In this document: positions 59,242 through 64,000 of the stretch, piece by piece
Numbering within the stretch: position 1 is the stretch's first letter
Layout: each line of letters begins with the position of its first letter
Source: Betaproteobacteria bacterium
Lineage (GTDB): Bacteria; Pseudomonadota; Gammaproteobacteria; Burkholderiales; Rhodocyclaceae
Reading direction: 5' to 3'
DNA: 64,000 nt
Assembly (NCBI GenBank): GCA_016234745.1
Contig: JACRAR010000043.1
Coordinates: forward strand, 1 to 64,000
Notes under the pieces: model-generated
What the model was told of the DNA's origin: nothing
The model's input: only the letters and a program-made list of their open reading frames with translations
The model's database searches: none
Made by a program: the position numbers and the translations under genes

Positions 59242-60693
59242 TCAACCGACCTTGATTGCCACGAACATCTTTTGTTCACCCCGCAGAACCAGCAAGGCGA
59301 TGTTATTGCCCGCTCTTTCAATTTGATCGCGGAGTTGTTCAACTCCGCCAATGGCAACGCCATTGATCGCGAGAATTACATCCCCGGGGTGAATCCCGGC
59401 TCGAGATGCAGGCCCGTCCTTGACGGCCTCCACCATCAATCCGCGCCCCCCTTCCACATCTGTCTTTTCATCCGCATTGAGGGGGCGGATGGCCAGTCCC
59501 AGCTTATTGGAAGAAAGCGTAGCTTCGTCATCGGATTTCTCGCGAACGGCAAGGTGTTTCATTTCTCCCACCGTGACGTGCAGCTCCATTAGTTTGCCTT
59601 GGCGCCAAACCTCCAGACTGGCCTTGCTGCCAGGGGCAGTACTTGCAACGAGGGACGGCAAATCCGAGGAACGCTCAATGTCTCGGCCATTGAACTTGAC
59701 TATGATGTCACCAGACTGAATTCTTGCCCTTGCTGCCGGACTTTCAGGCTCAACAGAACTGACCAGCGCGCCCTTGGGAGCGTCTAGGCCGAAGGAATCC
59801 GCCAATGCTTGATTGACCTCCTGGATCATTACGCCCAATCTGCCGTGAGTGACCTTGCCCTTGGTAAGCAACTGATGTTCGATATCCATCGCCACGTCAA
59901 TCGGAATGGCGAAAGAGAGCCCTTGGTATCCCCCGCTGCGGCTATAAATTTGGGAGTTGATGCCGATCACCTCACCGCTGGTATTGAACAAAGGACCGCC
60001 AGAGTTGCCGGGGTTGATCGCAACATCAGTTTGCATGAAGGGAACGTATCCTTCGGCTGGCAACGTCCGCGACTTGGCGGACACGATCCCCGCAGTCACG
60101 CTGTTTTCAAATCCAAAGGGAGAACCTATTGCCACCACCCATTCGCCGACCCGAACCTTACTCGAATCGCCAATTTTTACAGTGGGCAAATCCTTGGCGG
60201 AGATTCTTAACAGTGCCACATCGGATAGCCTGTCACTGCCAACCACCTTGGCCTTGAACTCCCTTTTGTCTGTGAGACGAACCAAGACCTCATCGGCATC
60301 TGCCACCACATGGGCGTTGGTAAGAATCGCCCCATCGGGACTCACAATGAAGCCGGAACCCTGGCCTTGAATTGGAATCTTTCCATGGGGCGCGGGAATG
60401 CGGAAGCGCCGGAAAAAATCCTGCAACGGCGATTCCGGGAAAATGCCCGGAAACTCCGTATCCGCATCTTTTGCCTTTCCAGATACGCTGATGTTGACCA
60501 CAGCCGGACCTTGCGATGCGACAATTCCCGTGAAATCCGGCAGGGTCATTGCAGGTGAGGGAAGATCAGAAACCCTGGCAATTGTCTTGGCCTCGGCGCT
60601 CCCTCCACCGACGCGGTCGTGCAGAACATAGCCTCCAGCAAAGGACGCGATGACAACCAGGGCGAATGCAATAAGCGAGTGCGCTAGTTTCAT
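59242..60693 (-). CDS. degP: HtrA/DegP-type periplasmic serine protease
   Basis: A 483-residue Do-type protease-chaperone. A signal peptide or anchor (HSLIAFALVVIASFAGGYVL) precedes the trypsin-like domain with H128 (TNAHVVAD), D158 (LSDVALLRI) and S231 (NPGNSGGPLF). Two PDZ domains follow, at about 275-365 and 390-475. It degrades or refolds damaged envelope proteins. It lies 62 bp downstream of the Hsp20 pair, so heat induction is likely. Confidence 0.94.
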   Translation of the reverse strand: MKLAHSLIAFALVVIASFAGGYVLHDRVGGGSAEAKTIARVSDLPSPAMTLPDFTGIVASQGPAVVNISVSGKAKDADTEFPGIFPESPLQDFFRRFRIPAPHGKIPIQGQGSGFIVSPDGAILTNAHVVADADEVLVRLTDKREFKAKVVGSDRLSDVALLRISAKDLPTVKIGDSSKVRVGEWVVAIGSPFGFENSVTAGIVSAKSRTLPAEGYVPFMQTDVAINPGNSGGPLFNTSGEVIGINSQIYSRSGGYQGLSFAIPIDVAMDIEHQLLTKGKVTHGRLGVMIQEVNQALADSFGLDAPKGALVSSVEPESPAARARIQSGDIIVKFNGRDIERSSDLPSLVASTAPGSKASLEVWRQGKLMELHVTVGEMKHLAVREKSDDEATLSSNKLGLAIRPLNADEKTDVEGGRGLMVEAVKDGPASRAGIHPGDVILAINGVAIGGVEQLRDQIERAGNNIALLVLRGEQKMFVAIKVG

Positions 60694-60755
60694 TTCTGTT
60701 CCTGTTGGCGTTGAATTTCAAAAAATCGGGCGTGTCACTGAATACCCCGCGGCTT

Positions 60756-61268
60756 TCATTCAACCTTGATCGTGATACCCTTGGGCCTGCCCGGCTTGCT
60801 TTTGGGCAATTCCACACGCAGCACGCCATTCTTGTATGAGGCACTCGCTGCATCGACATTCACTGCTTGCGGAAGTTGCACCACCCGGCGGAAGTTGCCA
60901 TAGGCGCATTGCATCGCCCGCCAGCGGCCCTGAGAAGTTTCGCGTTCAAACCGCTTTTCACCGGAAATCACCAGAGCATCATCCCGGACTTCGATTTCGA
61001 TGTCCTGCTTGGACATCCCCGGCAATTCCAGACGAACGACGAGGCGCTTGTCGTCTTCAAACACGTCGTCGCCCAGCATGGCCCAGCCACGGTTTGGCAG
61101 ATAAAGCTCATCATCCACATCGGCTGCGGCCGGGAGATTCGTCCTTTCCCCGGGCTTGAAGCTGGTCAGGGCGCCTGCCGCTGATGTCCTTAGATGGCGC
61201 CAGCCCTCGGCAAGGTTATCCCACAGGGAACTGAAGTTTTCCTTAAGATTTTCTAGGCTCATGATCAA
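60756..61268 (-). CDS. Small heat-shock protein (Hsp20)
   Basis: A 170-residue alpha-crystallin domain protein. The domain (residues about 65-168) includes DKRLVVRLELPGMSKQDIEIEVRDDALVISGEK and ends ASYKNGVLRVELPKSKPGRPKGITIKVE. The 60-residue N-terminal arm is longer than in its neighbour and contains NFSSLWDNLAEGWRHL. It is an ATP-independent holdase. It starts 12 bp after the other Hsp20 gene. Confidence 0.92.
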   Translation of the reverse strand: MIMSLENLKENFSSLWDNLAEGWRHLRTSAAGALTSFKPGERTNLPAAADVDDELYLPNRGWAMLGDDVFEDDKRLVVRLELPGMSKQDIEIEVRDDALVISGEKRFERETSQGRWRAMQCAYGNFRRVVQLPQAVNVDAASASYKNGVLRVELPKSKPGRPKGITIKVE

Positions 61269-61280
61269 TCTCCATGGAAC

Positions 61281-61661
61281 TCACATCACCTTGATCTCAA
61301 CCTTGCGCGCCTTCGCATGATCGGCTTTGGGAATACGCAATTTCAGTACGCCCTGCTCGAATTCGGCAACTGCCTTGTTGGCGTCCAGTTCCTTGGACAA
61401 AGTGAAAATGCGACGATAGCTGGGCAGACTGACTTCGACATGGTTCGCTTCCATACCTTTGGGAAAATCGAGTGCCACTTCGCCCTCAAGAATCAAGGTG
61501 TCGGACTCAATCTGCAGGTTCAGTTTCTCCTTGGGCACGCCGGGCAGGTCGGCATAGAGCGTAATGCCCACTGAATCTTCGATGACATCGACCGGGGGCA
61601 AAATGGCAGTTTCATTTTGCGTACTTTCGATCCGATTGCTAGCGCTGGTCTGTTCGCTCAT
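61281..61661 (-). CDS. Small heat-shock protein (Hsp20)
   Basis: A 126-residue alpha-crystallin protein with a short N-terminus. DSVGITLYADLPGVPKEKLNLQIESDTLILEG and AVAEFEQGVLKLRIPKADHAKARKVEIKV cover the core. It is the first gene of the minus-strand island hsp20-hsp20-degP-receiver-small protein. Its 5' leader carries two hairpins and a divergent promoter region. Confidence 0.92.
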   Translation of the reverse strand: MSEQTSASNRIESTQNETAILPPVDVIEDSVGITLYADLPGVPKEKLNLQIESDTLILEGEVALDFPKGMEANHVEVSLPSYRRIFTLSKELDANKAVAEFEQGVLKLRIPKADHAKARKVEIKVM

Positions 61662-61696
61662 GTTGGCTTCTTATCCTTACTGAATCGAGATGCGAC

Positions 61697-61748
61697 GAGG
61701 CTGGGCAGCCTCTTTGCGGGCGTTCTAGTCCCGCGAAGACATCGCGGG
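61697..61748 (-). promoter_or_regulatory. Hairpins in the 5' leader of the Hsp20 operon
   Basis: GAGGCT-GGGC-AGCCTC (61697-61712) and CCCGCGA-AGACA-TCGCGGG (61730-61748) are perfect stems. GCGGG (61716-61720) can also pair with CCCGC (61730-61734), competing with the second stem. Leaders of hsp20 genes often hold ROSE-like RNA thermometers, but no anti-Shine-Dalgarno element was identified here. Confidence 0.5.
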
Positions 61749-61830
61749 GAAATGAGGTGCGATACAAAAGCACTTTGAGTCCTCCTTTCGGCGAAGTTCT
61801 TGGGTCACAATCAAACGTCCCATGGCGGCA

Positions 61831-61858
61831 TATATAAGGGCTGGCGTCGCATCTTCAA
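61831..61858 (-). promoter_or_regulatory. Putative promoter of the Hsp20 operon
   Basis: The minus strand reads TTGAAG (61858-61853), 16 bp, TATATA (61836-61831), a fair sigma-70 match. Shifted reading, ATTGAAG then CCCTTATATA, also resembles a sigma-32 promoter. It lies back to back with the cbpA promoter. Confidence 0.45.
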
Positions 61859-61861
61859 TAT

Positions 61862-61890
61862 CTTGAATACCCGTTTGTGCGACCCCAGAT
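61862..61890 (+). promoter_or_regulatory. Sigma-32 promoter of cbpA-cbpM
   Basis: CTTGAAT (61862-61868), 14-bp spacer, CCCCAGAT (61883-61890). It is a close sigma-32 match with start near 61898, about 30 bp before the cbpA ATG. Confidence 0.75.
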
Positions 61891-61927
61891 AGCCGCTAGG
61901 TTGCGGGTCTTAAATAGGGGTTGGCTC

Positions 61928-62881
61928 ATGCAATTCAAGGACTACTACCAGACCCTGGGCGTCGCCCGGGATGCCACCACGGAAGAGCTAAAAAAAGCCT
62001 TCCGCAAACTGGCTCGAAAATACCATCCTGACGTTTCCAAGGAGACGGATGCGGAAGCGCGCATGAAAGATGTCAATGAAGCTTATGCCGTTTTGTCCGA
62101 CCCTGAAAAGCGCGCCGCCTACGATCAGCTAGGCCAGGGTTATCAGCCCGGCCAGGATTTCAAGCCGCCACCCAATTGGGATGCCGGCTTCGAATTTTCC
62201 GGCCACGGATCTTCACCGGGAGAGGCAACAGACTTCTCCGACTTCTTCGCCGAACTGTTCAGCCGCATGAGCGGCGGCCAACAAGACTTTCACGGCCATG
62301 GCGGAAACTTTCGTACCTATGGGGAGGATCATCACGCCAAAGTACTCCTCGACATAGAGGACGCATTTACTGGACCGACCCGGCAGGTCATGCTGCGCGT
62401 ACCTAGGGCTGATGCTCAAGGCCGGGTTGTCCTGGAAACGCGAACGCTCAATGTAAAAATTCCCAAGGGAATACGCCAGGGTCAAACCATCCGGCTGGCT
62501 GGCCAAGGTGCTCCCGGAATGAGCGGTCGTTTGCCAGGAGACCTGATGCTGGAAGTACATTTCAGGCCCCACCCGAGCTTCCGCGTGGATGGGCGCGACC
62601 TTTACATGAATTTGCCTGTTACTCCGTGGGAGGCCGCCCTGGGTGCGGTGATCGTTGCCGATTTGCCGCAAGGCCCGGTCAAAGTGCGTATTCCTGAGGG
62701 GGCACAAAGCGGGATGCAGCTTCGCGTGCGAGGCAAAGGAATTCCAGGCGAACCTTCCGGTGATTTACTGCTGGATATTCAGGTGGCGCTGCCAACAGCG
62801 GATACACCCAAAGCGAGACAATTCTATGAAGCCATGGCGCAGGAGCTGTCATTCAATCCACGCCGGAAAGGGGGTCACTAA
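61928..62881 (+). CDS. cbpA: DnaJ-class co-chaperone CbpA
   Basis: A 317-residue type II J protein. The J domain (FKDYYQTLGVARDATTEELKKAF, HPD in KYHPDVSKE) is followed by a Gly/Phe-rich linker and two beta substrate domains (VLLDIEDAFTGPTRQVMLRV; GAVIVADLPQGPVKVRIPEG), without the zinc cysteines of DnaJ. It assists DnaK and may bind DNA in stress. ATG 61928 is the family start. The cbpM gene starts directly after its stop. Confidence 0.93.
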   Translation: MQFKDYYQTLGVARDATTEELKKAFRKLARKYHPDVSKETDAEARMKDVNEAYAVLSDPEKRAAYDQLGQGYQPGQDFKPPPNWDAGFEFSGHGSSPGEATDFSDFFAELFSRMSGGQQDFHGHGGNFRTYGEDHHAKVLLDIEDAFTGPTRQVMLRVPRADAQGRVVLETRTLNVKIPKGIRQGQTIRLAGQGAPGMSGRLPGDLMLEVHFRPHPSFRVDGRDLYMNLPVTPWEAALGAVIVADLPQGPVKVRIPEGAQSGMQLRVRGKGIPGEPSGDLLLDIQVALPTADTPKARQFYEAMAQELSFNPRRKGGH

Positions 62882-63190
62882 ATGCGCGATGATGAGGTGT
62901 TGATCGGCAGTCTGATGGAAGAAACTTGGCTGACCGTTGAGCAGCTGGCTGCCGCTTGTACAGTCGAGCAGACTTGGCTGAAGTGCCGAATGGAAGAAGG
63001 GCTCTTCCCCCATGCCGAAAGCGTTGCCGGAGTATGGCGACTGTCAGGCAGTTCCATGCTGCGTGCACGGCGTATGCGACAAATTGAACGTGACTTCGAA
63101 GCCGCTCCCGAACTTGCTGCTCTGGTCGCCGACATGCTCGAAGAAATCGATTCCCTGCGGGCCAAACTGCGTTGCGCCGGTCTTTTATGA
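62882..63190 (+). CDS. cbpM: Chaperone modulator CbpM
   Basis: A 102-residue protein with a MerR-like helical fold (TWLTVEQLAAACTVEQTWLKCRMEEGLFP) and a C-terminal helix. It matches CbpM, which binds the CbpA J domain and blocks its action with DnaK. Position immediately after cbpA supports the call. It could bind DNA, but the family is known as a protein inhibitor. Confidence 0.85.
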   Translation: MRDDEVLIGSLMEETWLTVEQLAAACTVEQTWLKCRMEEGLFPHAESVAGVWRLSGSSMLRARRMRQIERDFEAAPELAALVADMLEEIDSLRAKLRCAGLL

Positions 63191-63275
63191 TCGAACATGC
63201 AAGTGGCCTTAACTCCAGGCCAGCTTGTATAATCGCGCCCTTTTCCTGAACTGCGCCTGACAGCGCGATCCCGCC

Positions 63276-64000
63276 GTGAGCATCGATTCGGAAATCAAGC
63301 GCCGCCGCACGTTCGCCATCATCTCCCATCCTGATGCGGGCAAGACCACCCTCACCGAAAAACTGCTCTGGTATGGCGGCGCCATCCTCATGGCCGGGGC
63401 GGTGCGGGCACGCAAGAATGGCCGGCATGCCACCTCGGACTGGATGGAGCTGGAAAAGCAGCGCGGCATTTCCATCACCTCCTCGGTGATGCAGTTTCCC
63501 TACCGCGACTGCATGATCAATCTGCTCGACACGCCCGGTCACGAGGACTTTTCCGAGGACACCTACCGCACCTTGACCGCGGTCGACTCGGCCGTGATGG
63601 TGCTCGATTCGGTGAAAGGCGTGGAAGCGCAGACCATCAAGCTGATCAATGTCTGCCGCTTGCGCGACACACCCATCATCAGCTTCATCAACAAGCTCGA
63701 CCGCGAGGGGCGACCGCCGATCGAACTACTCGACGAGATCGAGGACATTCTCGCGATCCAGTGTGCACCAATCACCTGGCCGATCGGCATGGGCGAGCGC
63801 TTTCGCGGCGTCTACCACCTCTACAACGACAGCATCACATTCTTCAATCCGGCCGCCGAAAAAGGCAGCGCGGAAACCATCGAAGGCCTCGACAACCCGC
63901 GCCTGGACGAACTGATCGGCGCACAGGCCGACGAGCTGCGCATCGACATTGAACTGGTGCGCGGCGCTTCGCATACTTTCGATTCGACCGCCTACCTGGC
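63276..64000 (+). CDS. prfC: Peptide chain release factor 3, N-terminal part
   Basis: The first 241 residues of RF3, a translational GTPase that recycles RF1/RF2; the gene runs off the window. G1 is [15 protein letters not shown], switch regions are in [14 protein letters not shown]3 is [14 protein letters not shown] and G4 is NKLDREGR. The start is GTG at 63276, giving [14 protein letters not shown], the family start. Full length would be about 530 residues. Confidence 0.95.
   Translation, partial: MSIDSEIKRRRTFAIISHPDAGKTTLTEKLLWYGGAILMAGAVRARKNGRHATSDWMELEKQRGISITSSVMQFPYRDCMINLLDTPGHEDFSEDTYRTLTAVDSAVMVLDSVKGVEAQTIKLINVCRLRDTPIISFINKLDREGRPPIELLDEIEDILAIQCAPITWPIGMGERFRGVYHLYNDSITFFNPAAEKGSAETIEGLDNPRLDELIGAQADELRIDIELVRGASHTFDSTAYL

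Overview
The window is a dense, GC-rich chromosomal segment of a betaproteobacterium, most likely in or near the Rhodocyclales/Nitrosomonadales (for example Sterolibacterium- or Sulfuritalea-like). The main reason is the gene order asd-fimV-truA-trpF-trpB-trpA-accD-folC-dedD-cvpA-purF-metZ, a conserved betaproteobacterial block. The run cysS / cyclophilins / lpxH and the sigma-32 style heat-shock promoters agree with this. No rRNA, tRNA or CRISPR array was seen.

Layout. 1-1.3 kb: an accessory edge with the first codons of a possible transposase, a non-coding stretch and a brnTA toxin-antitoxin pair. 1.4-5.5 kb: a fumarylacetoacetase-family hydrolase, a hotdog thioesterase, an unlinked heme o synthase, an anchored unknown protein and a MASE2-PAS-PAS sensor with no output domain. 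5.6-7.8 kb: aroC and an MFS transporter. 7.9-14.2 kb: glgX-malQ-glgP for glycogen/maltodextrin breakdown. 14.3-28.7 kb: a small entericidin-like lipoprotein and the asd-to-metZ block. Upstream of metZ is a sequence that reads as a SAM-II riboswitch followed by an intrinsic terminator. 28.7-32 kb: a GT-B-like glycosyltransferase, a DNA glycosylase and an RhlE-type helicase.

32-37.4 kb: a defence-like island. It holds higA with a 5'-truncated higB that breaks off at a perfect hairpin. Next comes a three-gene operon (MerR-like HTH protein, 1025-residue N6-adenine methyltransferase, 223-residue PD-(D/E)XK nuclease) with a palindrome over its probable -10 box, and then about 500 bp of non-coding DNA with nested inverted repeats. 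This operon is the best candidate for an under-described system; I read it as a restriction-modification-like module.

37.4-47.5 kb: recQ, lpxH, a cytoplasmic and a periplasmic cyclophilin, and an L,D-transpeptidase overlapping a TPR protein that shares its C-terminal domain, all on the minus strand. These are divergent from cysS, pyrF and three unknown exported or anchored proteins. 47.5-49.6 kb: a bacteriohemerythrin and a chemoreceptor whose periplasmic domain carries a c-type heme motif.

49.7-64 kb: largely stress and protein quality control. grpE, dnaK and dnaJ (grpE and dnaK with clear sigma-32 promoters) are followed by an EF-hand protein, an alanine-rich exported protein, a lone cNMP-binding domain, MnmD and lysS. 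After a nested inverted repeat comes a second chaperone island: two Hsp20 genes, an HtrA/DegP protease, a receiver-domain protein and a 58-residue protein on the minus strand, divergent from cbpA-cbpM. The window ends inside prfC.
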